64,000 nt of DNA from Allobrachymonas sp. (lineage in GTDB: Bacteria; Pseudomonadota; Gammaproteobacteria; Burkholderiales; Burkholderiaceae_C), in NCBI GenBank assembly GCA_030529505.1, contig JAUMWT010000002.1, forward strand, positions 87,225 to 151,224, in the 5' to 3' direction. The notes below the pieces were generated by a model. It saw only the letters and a program-made list of their open reading frames with translations, made no database searches and had not been told where the DNA came from. Shown one piece after another: positions 46,442 to 60,009 of the stretch (position 1 is the stretch's first letter; each line of letters begins with the position of its first letter). Made by a program: the position numbers and the translations under genes.

Positions 46442-48594
46442 AACCCGCGCTGCGGGAAGAGGCCATGTCTGACGAGGCCAAACCTTCGCTCGACTACCAC
46501 GCCCTCAATGCGATGCTGAATCTCTATGACGAGAACGGCCACATTCAGTTCGAAGCGGACCGGATGGCGGCCCGTCAGTATTTCCTTCAGCACGTCAACC
46601 AGAACACGGTGTTCTTCCACAACCTGGATGAAAAGCTCCGCTATCTGGTGGACGAGGGTTACTACGATGCGACGGTGCTCGACCAGTATTCGCGGAATTT
46701 TCACCGGAAGATCTGGGACGAGGCCTATGCCCGGAAATTCCGCTTTCCGACCTTTCTGGGTGCTTTCAAGTACTACACCTCCTATACCCTGAAAACCCGC
46801 AACGGTCTGCGTTACCTCGAGCGTTTCGAAGATCGTGTCGTGATGGTGGCGCTGACGCTGGCGCGTGGCGACGAGCAGCTGGCGCTGCGCTTCATGGACG
46901 AGATCATCTCGGGCCGTTTCCAGCCCGCCACGCCGACCTTCCTCAATGCCGGTAAATCCAGTCGCGGCGAGCTGATCTCCTGCTTCCTGCTGCGGCTGGA
47001 AGACAACATGGAGAGCATCGGCCGGTCGATCAATTCTGCCCTGCAGCTTTCCAAGCGCGGAGGCGGTGTCGCGCTGATGCTGACCAATCTGCGTGAGCAT
47101 GGTGCGCCGATCAAGGGCATCGAGAACCAGTCCTCGGGCGTCATTCCGGTGATGAAGCTGCTGGAGGATGCGTTTTCCTATGCCAACCAGCTGGGCGCGC
47201 GCCAGGGAGCCGGAGCCGTCTACCTCAATGCCCATCACCCGGACATCCTGCGTTTTCTGGACACGAAGCGCGAGAACGCCGACGAGAAGATCCGCATCAA
47301 GACCCTGTCGCTGGGCGTGGTGATTCCCGACGTGACCTTCGAGCTGGCCAAGCGCAACGTCGATATGTATCTGTTCTCGCCGCATGACGTGGAGCGGGTT
47401 TATGGCATGCCGTTCTCGGATATCTGCATCACCGAGAAATACGAGGAGATGGTCGACGACAAGCGCATCCGGAAGAAGAAGATCAACGCACGCGAATTCT
47501 TCCAGACGCTGGCCGAGATCCAGTTTGAAAGCGGCTATCCGTACATCATGTTCGAAGACACGGTCAATCGCGCGAACCCGATCGCCGGACGCATCTCGAT
47601 GTCGAACCTGTGTTCGGAAATCCTGCAGGTCAACGAGGCCTCGACCTTCAACGACGATCTGTCGTACCAGCACCTGGGCACCGACATTTCCTGCAACCTG
47701 GGCTCGCTGAACATCGCGATGACGATGGATGGCCCGGACTTCGGTGGCACGGTGGAGACGGCCATCCGGGCGCTGACGGCCGTCTCGGAAATGTCGGCCA
47801 TCGACAGCGTGCCCTCGGTGCGCCGGGGCAATGACGAGGCGCATGCCGTCGGCCTGGGGCAGATGAACCTGCACGGTTTTCTGGCACGCGAGCGGATCCA
47901 CTACGGCAGCCCCGAGGGGATCGACTTCACGCGTGTCTATTTTGCGGCCGTGGCCTACCATGCGATCCGCGCCTCGAACCTGCTGGCCCGTGAGAAAGGG
48001 CAGACCTTCGTGGGTTTCGAGCAGTCCCGTTATGCCGATGGCAGCTTCTTCGAGAAGTATGTCTCGAAGGACTGGCTGCCGGAAACGGAAACGGTCAAGG
48101 CCCTGTTCGAGCAGAAGGGGGTCGAGCTGCCGACGCGCGAGCAGTGGGCGGCCCTGCGCGAGGCCGTGATGAAGGATGGGCTCTACAACCGGAACCTGCA
48201 GGCCGTGCCGCCGACCGGTTCGATCAGCTACATCAATCATTCGACCTCGTCGATCCATCCGATCGTCTCGAAGATCGAGATCCGCAAGGAAAGCAAGATC
48301 GGCCGTGTCTATTACCCGGCGCCCTTCATGACGAACGAGAACCTCGAGTTCTACCGGGACGCCTACGAGATCGGCCCGGAAGCGCTGATCGACACCTATG
48401 CGGCGGCCACCGAACATGTGGATCAGGGGCTGTCGCTGACGCTGTTCTTCCCGGCCGAGGCCACGACGCGCGACATCAACCGGGCTCAGATCTATGCCTG
48501 GAAGAAGGGGATCAAGACGATCTATTACGTGCGCTTGCGCCAAGCCGCCTTGGAAGGCACCGAGGTGCAGGGCTGCGTTTCCTGCGCCTTGTGA
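46426..48594 (+). CDS. nrdE: Class Ib ribonucleoside-diphosphate reductase large subunit
   Basis: 722 aa, catalytic alpha subunit. Active-site features: [63 protein letters not shown] and [15 protein letters not shown], and the C-terminal redox pair CVSCAL that NrdH reduces. The N-terminal ATP-cone of class Ia NrdA is absent, as usual for NrdE. Codon use from about 46.45 to 48.53 kb looks different from neighbouring genes (more GTC, TCG, CCG, GGT, CGG), while the last 60 bp look native. ATG at 46426 chosen; 46465 is possible. Confidence 0.96.
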   Translation: MLDTVKPALREEAMSDEAKPSLDYHALNAMLNLYDENGHIQFEADRMAARQYFLQHVNQNTVFFHNLDEKLRYLVDEGYYDATVLDQYSRNFHRKIWDEAYARKFRFPTFLGAFKYYTSYTLKTRNGLRYLERFEDRVVMVALTLARGDEQLALRFMDEIISGRFQPATPTFLNAGKSSRGELISCFLLRLEDNMESIGRSINSALQLSKRGGGVALMLTNLREHGAPIKGIENQSSGVIPVMKLLEDAFSYANQLGARQGAGAVYLNAHHPDILRFLDTKRENADEKIRIKTLSLGVVIPDVTFELAKRNVDMYLFSPHDVERVYGMPFSDICITEKYEEMVDDKRIRKKKINAREFFQTLAEIQFESGYPYIMFEDTVNRANPIAGRISMSNLCSEILQVNEASTFNDDLSYQHLGTDISCNLGSLNIAMTMDGPDFGGTVETAIRALTAVSEMSAIDSVPSVRRGNDEAHAVGLGQMNLHGFLARERIHYGSPEGIDFTRVYFAAVAYHAIRASNLLAREKGQTFVGFEQSRYADGSFFEKYVSKDWLPETETVKALFEQKGVELPTREQWAALREAVMKDGLYNRNLQAVPPTGSISYINHSTSSIHPIVSKIEIRKESKIGRVYYPAPFMTNENLEFYRDAYEIGPEALIDTYAAATEHVDQGLSLTLFFPAEATTRDINRAQIYAWKKGIKTIYYVRLRQAALEGTEVQGCVSCAL

Positions 48595-48635
48595 TCGGGG
48601 CTGCTGGCATCTGGCATGGTGGCAGCGGCGATTGA

Positions 48636-49748
<1,113 letters not shown>

Positions 49749-49850
49749 GCGGCGCTGGGTGCGCTTGCGTCTTTGGCGTGATGCTGCCGGGCGCCCCTGC
49801 GTGCGACCACCAGTCATTGCGCGGCATGACGCGCAATGAATTGGCGCCTG

Positions 49851-49894
49851 GAGCCTGTTCAAGATCTCAAGGCAAGGCGATTGGGAACAGGCTC
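49851..49894. repeat. Internally deleted palindromic repeat
   Basis: 44 bp: GAGCCTGTTC ... GAACAGGCTC with 24 bp between, of which AAGGCAAGGCGATTGG matches the inner flank of full copies. Looks like a deletion derivative retaining both ends. Confidence 0.65.
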
Positions 49895-50011
49895 TTGCAG
49901 CGGCTGAATGGGCGGGGGCTGCGCCATTGGGGGAGCCTGCCTTGGCAGGGGCGCAAGCCCTTTGCCCGCCCGTAGTGCTGGGGGTGGCTTGGAGATGGCC
50001 GGATGCAAGTA

Positions 50012-50175
50012 AGAACCTGTTTACGATCTCCTCACGGGCGCTTGAATGATGGAAGCGGGCGGCCTGCTGCGTTGCAAATCTTGTCCATAGCACGGGCTAT
50101 GCCCTTCGATTTGCGCCTTGCACTCCATCCCGCGCCATATCCAATCGCCTCGCGTTGAGATCGTAAACAGGCTCT
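50012..50175. repeat. Palindromic-ended repeat, copy D
   Basis: 164 bp. Ends CCTGTTTACGATCTC and GAGATCGTAAACAGG: a TTTAC/GTAAA variant present in both arms. Interior on this strand is the reverse complement of copies A and B, with CATAGCACGGGCTATG forming the central hairpin. Confidence 0.85.
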
Positions 50176-50530
50176 AAGCCCTGTGCCACTTGCTGCTTTG
50201 CTGGGCTTGTGAGCCGAGGCGGAGCGCCAATACCCGGTGCGTGAAAGCGGCTTGTCGGATGGATGGCCACGATGGCGCAGTAGCCGATCAAGGGTTGCCA
50301 GGGCGTGCGCGTGGGGCTTGAGGCCAAGCAGCTTTGTTCACTGAATGTTTGCTCTGGTCTGAGCAAACTGGTTTCACGCGGCACGCGGCATGCACAAGGC
50401 CCAAGCCACGCAATCCAGCCCCTATCCCATTTGCCCGTGACAGGCAGAAGCCTTCATGGCATGGCCTTCATCACGCGCAAGGTCAAGTGCCAAGCGCGCG
50501 GGCAGACGCAAGCCACGCGCGGGCTGAGGT

Positions 50531-51415
50531 TTACAAGCGGGCGTTTTCGTCTTTGGTGGTCATGCGCCATTGGCTGCGTGCTTCGCTGGCCTGGGTGACG
50601 AGGGCGTGCAGTTGCTCGCCGTTGTGCGCTTCCATGGCGCGGGCGAAGGTGTGCAAGGCGTCGATCAGCAAATCGGTTTGCAGCAGGATTTCTTCGCGGT
50701 TGCACAAAAAGATGTCGCGCCACATGGCGGGGTCGCTCGCGGCAATGCGCGTGAAGTCGCGAAAGCCCGATCCGCCCAGGGCCAGCGTGTCGGTGGCGGC
50801 GTCTTGGTGCAGGATGCTGTGCATGAGCGCAAAGGCCGTGAGGTGCGGCAGGTGGCTGATGGCGGCAAAGGCCGCGTCGTGCGCCTGCGGCGTCATGGTC
50901 TGCACCTTGCAGCCCAAGGCTTCCCACAAGGCGGTGATTTGCTGCAACGCACCAATGCGCGTTAGGCGCGTAGGCGTGAGGATGACTTGCTTGCCGCGGT
51001 ACAAATCGGCATCGGCATGCGCAATGCCCGCCACCTCTTTGCCGGCGATGGGGTGAGCAGGCACGAACTGGCCCACTCGCGTGCCCAAAGCAGCCTCGGC
51101 CGCTTCGATCACGTTTTGCTTGGTGGAGCCCACGTCCATCACGATGGCTTGCTCGGGCAGGCTGTTGGCCATGCCCAGAAAGACGCTTTCGCTGGCGGCC
51201 ACGGGCACGGCCAGCACCACCAGATCGGCGTGTGCCACGGCATCGGCCGGGCAGCTGGCGGCTGCGTGAATCACGCCCATTTGCTGCGCGGTTTGCAGGG
51301 TGTGCGCTTGGGGCGCATAGGCCACGATGTGGCGCACCAGGCGGGCGCGCTGCATGGCCAGCGCGAGCGATCCGCCCATGAGGCCGCAGCCGATCAATGC
51401 CAGGCGATTGAACAT
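50531..51415 (-). CDS. tyrA: Prephenate dehydrogenase
   Basis: 294 aa, NAD(P)-dependent oxidative decarboxylation of prephenate to 4-hydroxyphenylpyruvate (tyrosine pathway). N-terminal Rossmann LIGCGLMGGSLALAMQRARL; VMDVGSTKQNVIEAAEAAL and FVPAHPIAGKEVAGI (catalytic His region); helical C-terminal domain. Only 24 bp after pheA on the same strand, so they are co-transcribed. The usual downstream aroA is absent; the 3' side is repeat-containing non-coding DNA. Confidence 0.94.
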   Translation of the reverse strand: MFNRLALIGCGLMGGSLALAMQRARLVRHIVAYAPQAHTLQTAQQMGVIHAAASCPADAVAHADLVVLAVPVAASESVFLGMANSLPEQAIVMDVGSTKQNVIEAAEAALGTRVGQFVPAHPIAGKEVAGIAHADADLYRGKQVILTPTRLTRIGALQQITALWEALGCKVQTMTPQAHDAAFAAISHLPHLTAFALMHSILHQDAATDTLALGGSGFRDFTRIAASDPAMWRDIFLCNREEILLQTDLLIDALHTFARAMEAHNGEQLHALVTQASEARSQWRMTTKDENARL

Positions 51416-51439
51416 GGTGAGGGTTGGCAGGCCAAAGGG

Positions 51440-52534
51440 TTATTCGCAGGGCGCGCCCACGGCGTAGGCACCCAGCACTTTGTAGAAGGCGCAGATCGGG
51501 CGCAGATCGTTGAGCGCGGCTTGCACTTTCGGATCGCTGATGTGGCCTTGCAAATCGATGTAGAAAAAATATTCCCACTGCTGGCCGTTGCGGGCGGGGC
51601 GCGATTCAAAGCGCGTCATCGATACGCCGTGGCGCTTGATGGGTTCGAGCATGTCGTACAAGGCGCCGGGGCGGTTGACGACCGAGACCACCAGGCTGGT
51701 GCAGTCGTTGCCCGAGGCTTCGGGCATTTGCTGCTTGTGCGGCAGGCAGATGATGGCAAAGCGCGTGCGGTTGTAGGCCTCGTCTTGAATCGAGGGGGCC
51801 ACGGCATGCAAGCCAAAGCGGCTGCCCGCGCGCAGGCTGGCAATGGCCGCGCAGGCAGGGTTGGCCGCGGCCAGGCGCGCGCCTTCGGCATTGCTGGCCA
51901 CGGCCTGGCGCTCGGCCTGGGGCAGATGGGTGTTGAGCCAGTTCTGGCACTGGGCCAGGGCCTGCGGGTGGGCGTAAACGGTTTGAATGCCTTGCAGGCC
52001 GTGCTCTTTGCGCAGCAGGTTGTGGCGAATCATCAGGCTGACTTCGCCAATGATGTGCACCGGTGAGGTGAGGAACAGATCGAGCGAGCGCGTGACCACG
52101 CCTTCGGTCGAGTTCTCGACCGGCACCACGCCAAAAGCGGCGCGGCCCGAGGCGGTGGCCTCGAACACCTCGTCGAAACTGGCGCAGGGTACGTGTTCGA
52201 TGCTCACGCCGAAAAAGGCTTCGGCCGCCTGCTCGCTGAAGGTGCCAGCAGGGCCAAGATAGGCCACGCGGTGCGGCTCTTCCAGCGCACGGCAAGCCGA
52301 CATCACTTCGCGCCAGATGTTGGCGATGCTGTCCGCGCGCAAAGGCCCCTGGTTGGCCGCTTGCAGTTTGTGGATGACTTGCGCCTCGCGCTCGGGGCGA
52401 TAGACTTGCGAGCCTTCCTGCCGCTTGATGTCGCCAATGGCATTGGCCAGCGTGGCGCGCTGGTTGAGCAGTTGCAGCAATTGCTGGTCGAGTGCGTCGA
52501 TGGCGTCGCGTAACTCGGCGATGGTGCGGCTCAT
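51440..52534 (-). CDS. pheA: Bifunctional chorismate mutase / prephenate dehydratase (P-protein)
   Basis: 364 aa. Residues 1-90 AroQ chorismate mutase (AELRDAIDALDQQLLQLLNQRATLANAIGDIK); 95-275 prephenate dehydratase (VAYLGPAGTFSEQAAEAFFG, VPVENSTEGVVTRSLDLF, AAIASLRAGSRFGL); 280-364 ACT domain with VVNRPGALYDMLEPIKRHGVSMTRFESRP (phenylalanine feedback GAL and ESRP motifs). serC, commonly between gyrA and pheA in this order, is missing; a DUF2059 gene takes its place. Confidence 0.95.
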   Translation of the reverse strand: MSRTIAELRDAIDALDQQLLQLLNQRATLANAIGDIKRQEGSQVYRPEREAQVIHKLQAANQGPLRADSIANIWREVMSACRALEEPHRVAYLGPAGTFSEQAAEAFFGVSIEHVPCASFDEVFEATASGRAAFGVVPVENSTEGVVTRSLDLFLTSPVHIIGEVSLMIRHNLLRKEHGLQGIQTVYAHPQALAQCQNWLNTHLPQAERQAVASNAEGARLAAANPACAAIASLRAGSRFGLHAVAPSIQDEAYNRTRFAIICLPHKQQMPEASGNDCTSLVVSVVNRPGALYDMLEPIKRHGVSMTRFESRPARNGQQWEYFFYIDLQGHISDPKVQAALNDLRPICAFYKVLGAYAVGAPCE

Positions 52535-52759
52535 GGTGGGTAGGGGGTGGATGCGCAGTGCGCGTTGATGGCTGTTCAGATGGTGCTGATAGTCTGTTTA
52601 TTGCCTCAGCACGTGGTGATTACGCGGTGATGGGAAACCGGAAGCGATGGCGCGGAATGGTTGGCGGGCGAACAGGATTGGCCAGGTAGCCGACACGTTC
52701 GCTTTCATCGCTTCCACGTTCAAACATGCGTGAGGCAATCGGCGAATAGAGCCTGTGGC

Positions 52760-53371
52760 TTATTTGCGCGCAGCGCCCGAGCGGGCGCTGCCGCTGCGGC
52801 CGTTACCGGCGCCGATGATTTTGGCGGCACGGGCATCGAATTCCTTGATGCGCGACTCCACATCGGCGCGGGTGGCTTCCACCAGTTTTTGCCCCAGCAG
52901 ATTGGCCATGTGCGGGTTGGCGGCGTAGTACTTCTTGATCACGGGCGATTCCAGAAACGCCACCAGTTGCTTGAGCTCATCCGCCGTGAAGCGCTCGCTG
53001 TAAGCCGGCACCAGCACGTCGATGCTGATGCGTTCGTTGCGCGTCTTGATCAGGCGCACCACATCGTCGTTGAACTTTTTCAGCTCCACATCAAGTTGGT
53101 CGGCCACCGTCTTTTGGCGGGCGGCGGGCATATTGTCCAGGCGCGGCAGCCAGGCTTCAACCACGGCGCGGTTGGCCGTGCCCGCGAGTTGGGCGATCAG
53201 GGCATCCATGTCCTGCGCTTTTTGCAGGTTGACGATGCGCGTGGCCAGCTCTTTTTTGGCGGCGTCTTGTTTGTCTTGGGCGTGAGCAGCGGGCGCCAGC
53301 ACGGCAGTGCAGAGCAGGGCGGCGGCAATGGTTTTGCCCAGGTTCAGAAAAGGTCTCATGGAATTGTTCAT
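52760..53371 (-). CDS. DUF2059 periplasmic protein
   Basis: 203 aa. MNNSMRPFLNLGKTIAAALLCTAVLAPAAHA gives a cleavable signal peptide (AHA-QD). The mature part is helical, with DVLVPAYSERFTADELKQLVAFLESPVIKKYYAANPHMANLLGQKLVEAT, the characteristic DUF2059 region. Function unknown. Tail is Gly/Ser/Arg-rich. The start at 53371 is supported by the signal peptide; the frame is open for another 190 bp upstream, which is not used. It lies 74 bp after gyrA and may be in its operon. Confidence 0.87.
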   Translation of the reverse strand: MNNSMRPFLNLGKTIAAALLCTAVLAPAAHAQDKQDAAKKELATRIVNLQKAQDMDALIAQLAGTANRAVVEAWLPRLDNMPAARQKTVADQLDVELKKFNDDVVRLIKTRNERISIDVLVPAYSERFTADELKQLVAFLESPVIKKYYAANPHMANLLGQKLVEATRADVESRIKEFDARAAKIIGAGNGRSGSARSGAARK

Positions 53372-53444
53372 GGCAACTGTCACAAAAAGAGTGCCGCAGC
53401 ACTGAGTGCTGCGGCGTGTGGAAGGCTCTGATTCATGGCCGGAA

Positions 53445-56162
<2,718 letters not shown>

Positions 56163-56481
56163 GCGGGAAAAGTAGACGTGTAAATAAGCAAGCTGCGACG
56201 GCGCATGCCATCACATGTTCGGCATACGTTCAAGGCACAGGGATTGCAGCGCATTCTAACCCTTGTCATCTGTGCGGCTTGGGCTCGAGAGGCGCTGCCA
56301 GCCTGTGGCAAGCAAACAACAAAGAGGGCGTTTTCTACTTTTCGTTCGGGACGGGAGCAGTTCGGAGCGGTTACAGTCGTTCCGTGCTGTGGCACAATCG
56401 GTCTGACGAGTTATAACTCCTGGCAATTCGACTCGCATTAATCGTGCAGCTCCTGCTGTGGTATTTATCAAGAGGATACAC
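56163..56481. other. Divergent gyrA-ompA promoter region
   Basis: 319 bp. TTACAG (56371-56376) and CACAAT (56393-56398), 16 bp apart, are a weak promoter candidate for ompA. No gene visible. Confidence 0.45.
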
Positions 56482-57102
56482 ATGAAGAAACTGAATAAAC
56501 TGGCTGTGTTGTTCGCAACGGTTGCCGTGGCAGGTGGCGCTATGGCCTCTGGCTCTACAACTGCCAGCGACAACTGGCGCAATAACCACGGCAATCTGCA
56601 GTGGAAAAACGGCACAAACGAATTGTGCTGGCGCAACAACTACTGGACACCGGCCACCGCTGCCCCCGGCTGCGATGGTGCCATCGTTGCCCAACCCGAG
56701 GCTCCGCGTCCCGCTCCGCCCCAGCCTCGTCCACAACCTCCCGTTACCAGCAAAATCACTTACGCTGCTGACGCCTTCTTCGATTTTGACAAGTCCGTGC
56801 TGAAGCCCGCTGGCCGCGCCTCGCTGGATGATCTGGTCGCCAAGATCCGGGGCATCAATGTGGAAACCATCATCAGCACCGGTCACACCGATTCCATCGG
56901 TACCGATGCCTACAACCAGCGCCTGTCGTTGCGTCGTGCCAACGCTGTGAAGGCTTACCTGGTTTCCAAAGGTATTCCCGCTGATCGCATCGTGGTGGAA
57001 GGCAAGGGCGAGAAACAGCCCGTGGCCAGCAACGCCACGCGCGAAGGCCGTGCCAAGAACCGTCGCGTAGAGATCGAAGTGGTGGGTTCCCGCACCAACT
57101 GA
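56482..57102 (+). CDS. ompA: OmpA-family outer-membrane/peptidoglycan-binding protein
   Basis: 206 aa. Signal peptide MKKLNKLAVLFATVAVAGGAMA-SG, a short Trp/Asn-rich segment (NWRNNHGNLQWKNGTNELCWRNNYW with the two-Cys pair), a Pro-rich hinge (APRPAPPQPRPQPP) and the OmpA C-terminal domain (ADAFFDFDKSVLKPAGRASLDDL, GHTDSIGTDAYNQRLSLRRANAVKAYL, NRRVEIEV). There is no beta-barrel, so this is a short Burkholderiales-type OmpA anchored by the N-terminus or periplasmic. Start 56482 chosen by the signal peptide and AAGAGG site. Strong terminator downstream. Confidence 0.94.
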   Translation: MKKLNKLAVLFATVAVAGGAMASGSTTASDNWRNNHGNLQWKNGTNELCWRNNYWTPATAAPGCDGAIVAQPEAPRPAPPQPRPQPPVTSKITYAADAFFDFDKSVLKPAGRASLDDLVAKIRGINVETIISTGHTDSIGTDAYNQRLSLRRANAVKAYLVSKGIPADRIVVEGKGEKQPVASNATREGRAKNRRVEIEVVGSRTN

Positions 57103-57125
57103 TCCATCGGTTTCTACCGACAAGC

Positions 57126-57155
57126 AAAAAAGCCCCGTTGATCGGGGCTTTTTTG
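57126..57155. terminator. Terminator after ompA
   Basis: AGCCCCG (57131-57137), loop TTGAT, CGGGGCT (57143-57149), flanked by A- and T-runs. Confidence 0.93.
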
Positions 57156-57157
57156 TT

Positions 57158-58131
57158 GTCTGCACAAAGAAATAATGGGCCATCTCTTGAGCAGAGGGGG
57201 CAGCGCAGTGTGGCGCTTTTGAAAGCAGGAGGGTTCGCTGCGATTGGAAATGGAAGGTGGAGTGTCCGAAATTTCTCTGGCTGCGCTCGTTCATTTTTCA
57301 GTGCGATCCGCGTTTTGCCTGAATTCCCTTGTCGTACAAACGAATCAAACAATGGCAAATTGCAGGTCAAGTTGGCTTGCTGCCGCTGGCTTTTCTTGGC
57401 TATAGAGTGCGTACGGCGCGAGAAGGCCAAGTTGCGGTTTGTTGCGATGACTGCTTTTGGGATTGTTGAATGGATTGAAGTAGGGACTTGGCTAAACAGA
57501 GCCATCTCCGTGTGCTTGGCTGTTCTGTCGTTCCTGATCGGCTCTTTTTCATGCTTAACGCAGAGATGCGTATGGATACGAGAAGGCTGACTGTGGCTTG
57601 CCGCTTGATGGTGGCTGTGTATCGGCTAGGCTGAGATGGAGTCTCGGGGCGCTGCGGCTTTGGGCACGCTCACGGAAAGCGGCCTGTATTGAGAGCTACT
57701 CCATGATCTTTTCAGGAGCGCGATGAATACATGGCCGCGTTTGAGTTGCGGCGCCCCAATCTTGTGCACGCACGGCACGGGCGATGCAATGCGGTGATAT
57801 GTGTCTCGGTATGCGCCTTGTACCCTGCCTTTCTCTCATCCTGCTCCACATATCCGGATCGCCTTGCGCTGCAGAATATCGTGAGCAGTCATTCTTGGGT
57901 GGCCGTATTGGTTTGCTGAGGCGCTTTGATGTGCGCAGTGGCTGTAGTGATCTGGATTCAGCCCAGGTGCCGAGAAGAGGCCCCTGCAAATGAGGCGCGC
58001 AAGCGGGGCAGTGAGAAAAATTCAATGGCGATTGACGCAGCTCAAGCAGGTGGGAGGAATGCGCCGCTCGCTATCCATTGCACGTGCCCTTTGGGGGCGA
58101 GGTTTGGATTTTTCTCGGGCCGAGATGGAAG
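57158..58131. other. Long non-coding stretch between ompA and 4.5S RNA
   Basis: About 970 bp. The open frames here (for example 57138-57590) start inside the terminator, have no ribosome binding site and no recognisable domain. The stretch contains a decayed copy of the palindromic repeat at 57694-57891. I see nothing else. Confidence 0.55.
57694..57891. repeat. Decayed palindromic repeat
   Basis: About 198 bp recognisable by spaced matches to the 62.8 kb copy: AGAGC...GATCTT at the left, AATCTTGT, CGGGCGATGC, ATGCGCCTTG, CCTGCTCCACATATCC and ATCGTGAGCAG at the right. The inverted ends no longer match well. An old, degenerate copy. Confidence 0.6.
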
Positions 58132-58229
58132 GTGACGAGCCTTGACCCCGGCACTGACTCCGCAGTTAGGGCTGCTTGGTTCCCCACCTGACCCGGTTGG
58201 CTGCCTCATCATGCGGGAAGGCCCGTCAC
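58132..58229 (-). ncRNA. ffs: 4.5S RNA (signal recognition particle RNA)
   Basis: On the minus strand the apical domain reads GGTCAGGT-GG-GGAA-CC-AAGCAGCC: the SRP symmetric loop, GGAA tetraloop and asymmetric loop, with a GG/CC pair below the tetraloop where E. coli has CC/GG. The ends pair over a long stem: GTGACG with CGTCAC, GCCTT with AAGGC, CCCGCA with TGCCGGG. A -10 box TACAAT (58235-58240, minus strand) lies six bases before the 5' end. The RNA binds Ffh for co-translational targeting. Boundaries are set by the stem and may be off by a few bases. Confidence 0.88.
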
Positions 58230-58347
58230 CGCGCATTGTAGGCGATAGGTGCGCTGAAAATGCAGAAATGCAGGCACGGCTTTTTGTGAATGCAAGGCAA
58301 GCAAGCGTAATTTGTGCCCAACGAGCGAGTACAGCTTGAGTTGGGCG

Positions 58348-59364
58348 TCAACCGCTTTGCGGCACCATGCAAAGGGCTTGCGGGTTGACCAGGTTGACGG
58401 GTTGCCCGGCTGCAAAAGCGAGCACGCTGTCGAACGCTTCGTTGAAGTCGTGCTCGTAGGCTTCGAGCTCGACATGTCCGATGTGCGGCGTGCACAGGCA
58501 GTTTTCGAGCCGCAGCAAGGTGTTGCCGGGCAGCACGGGCTCTGTTTCGAGCACGTCGATGGCGGCCATGCCGGGGCGGCCGCGGTTCAGGGCGGTGACC
58601 AGCACATCGGTCTGCAGCAACTCAGCGTGGGCGGTGTTGATGAGCACGGCGGTGGGCTTCATCATGCTGAGATCAGCCAAGGTGATGATGCCGCGCGTTT
58701 CGGGCAAGAGTTGCAGATGCAGGCTCAGGAAGTCGCTTTCGCGAAACAGTTGCTCGCGATCGGCGGCAATGGCATAACCGGCATTGCTTGCCTGTTGCAG
58801 GGAGTGCTCGCTGCCCCAGACCAGCACATGCATGCCAAAGGCGCGGCCGTAGCTGGCCACCAATTGGCCGACGCGGCCAAAGCCCCACAGCCCCAGCGTT
58901 TTGCCGTGCAGGCGGGTGCCCAGGCCGAAGTTCGGCGGCATGGACAAAGCCTTGAGGCCCGATTGTTGCCACACGCCGTGCCGCAGATTGGCGATGTATT
59001 GCGGCAAGCGGCGGCTGGCCGCCATGAGCAGGGCCCAGGTGAGTTCGGCCGTGGCAACCGGCGATTTGCTGCCGGCAACGACAGCGATGCGGTGATCGGT
59101 ACAGGCCGCGACGTCGATGTGATCGCTGCTGGGGCCGGTGTGCACAATCAGTTTGAGGCGTGGCAGCTTTTCGATCAGTTGGCGCGAGATGCTGGTGCGT
59201 GCGCGGATCAGCACGATGATGTCGGCCTCGCGCAGGCGCACAGAGAGTTGACCCACGCCTTTGATGGTGTTGGTATACACCTTGGCCTGAAAAGCATCAA
59301 GCTTGCTGGCGCAGGGAAGTTTGCGCACGGCGTCCTGATAATCGTCAAGGATTACGACATTCAT
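58348..59364 (-). CDS. D-2-hydroxyacid dehydrogenase family protein
   Basis: 338 aa NAD(P)-dependent dehydrogenase. The N-terminus MNVVILDDYQDAVRKL and the pattern RARTSISRQLIEKLPRLKLIVHTGPSSDHIDVAACTDHRIAVV are of the serA/phosphoglycerate dehydrogenase-like type. Nucleotide-binding LGLWGFGRVGQLVASYGRAFGMHV, catalytic Arg/Glu region INTAHAELLQTDVLVTAL and His in TPHIGHVELEAYE. Substrate unknown (often annotated as hydroxyacid or glyoxylate reductase-like). ATG at 59364 or 59367. 4.5S RNA is 118 bp downstream on the same strand. Confidence 0.9.
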   Translation of the reverse strand: MNVVILDDYQDAVRKLPCASKLDAFQAKVYTNTIKGVGQLSVRLREADIIVLIRARTSISRQLIEKLPRLKLIVHTGPSSDHIDVAACTDHRIAVVAGSKSPVATAELTWALLMAASRRLPQYIANLRHGVWQQSGLKALSMPPNFGLGTRLHGKTLGLWGFGRVGQLVASYGRAFGMHVLVWGSEHSLQQASNAGYAIAADREQLFRESDFLSLHLQLLPETRGIITLADLSMMKPTAVLINTAHAELLQTDVLVTALNRGRPGMAAIDVLETEPVLPGNTLLRLENCLCTPHIGHVELEAYEHDFNEAFDSVLAFAAGQPVNLVNPQALCMVPQSG

Positions 59365-59740
59365 CATGGCTGCATTGTGCATCAACTCGCTTGCACAAGG
59401 CCGTGTGCTGCCTCTTCTTTTTTTCTTGCAAAAGCCTTGCAGGCTGCGGCTCGCAGCGGGATCGGGTTGGATGGCAAAGGGCTGGGGCAGCAGGTTTTGC
59501 AAAGGGTTTTCAGAACCCTTGCCTGCAAGCGCATGATCGTGTTTTGGGCATGTGAAGCGTGCTGGGGATGATTTGCTTCTGGCTGGGATGGCAGCTACGC
59601 AGCATGCGCTTCAGCTTTGTGGGCGGTGACTTGCATTGAATGAAGCAGGTTGCCGCGGTGGAGAGAAGCTTGCGAGAAGGCTTGCGTTTACGCATCGCTG
59701 GGTAGTTGGGAACGTGCCCGATCCATTCACGCCCCTCCTT

Positions 59741-59932
59741 TCAGTTTGGTAGCGCCGCCTGCACATTGCTGTGGCTGGCGGGTTTGTAGGCTTGTGTTTC
59801 GTCGAGCAGGATGGCCATGGGCGCAAAGCCCTGCTGGCTGCGGCGTGTGACGATGCGCGCAAGCGATGGGCCGCTGTTGAGCGCGCGCAGCAAGCGGGGC
59901 CAGAGGCGGTGCATGAAAAGGGATGTGCTCAT
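59741..59932 (-). CDS. Possible small protein downstream of lexA
   Basis: 63 codons from ATG 59932 (GGAAG lies about 11 bp upstream; 59950 is an alternative start). MSTSLFMHRLWPRLLRALNSGPSLARIVTRRSQQGFAPMAILLDETQAYKP: basic N-terminal half, no known motif. It follows lexA by 77 bp on the same strand, where SOS genes such as cell-division inhibitors are sometimes found, but there is no similarity I can claim. Confidence 0.35.
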   Translation of the reverse strand: MSTSLFMHRLWPRLLRALNSGPSLARIVTRRSQQGFAPMAILLDETQAYKPASHSNVQAALPN

Positions 59933-60009
59933 GATGGTTTGGGCTTCCATGAGAAGAAAACGATGCGGAAACAAAGCAAGGATCGTGGCGCAAACGGCAG
60001 ATAAGGGCT

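Larger units (their letters stand above)
49749..50530. other. Intergenic region with two repeats
   Basis: 782 bp between nrdF and tyrA (convergent). Contains a mini copy and a full copy of the palindromic repeat; the rest (50180-50530) shows no gene, terminator or recognisable decay product. Confidence 0.55.

Noticed and set aside
57138-57590. 150-codon frame after ompA
   Set aside because: Its start lies inside the ompA terminator and there is no recognisable domain.
58090-58131. Hairpin TCTCGG/CCGAGA next to 4.5S RNA as its terminator
   Set aside because: On the minus strand the run after the stem is A rather than T, so it is not an intrinsic terminator for ffs.
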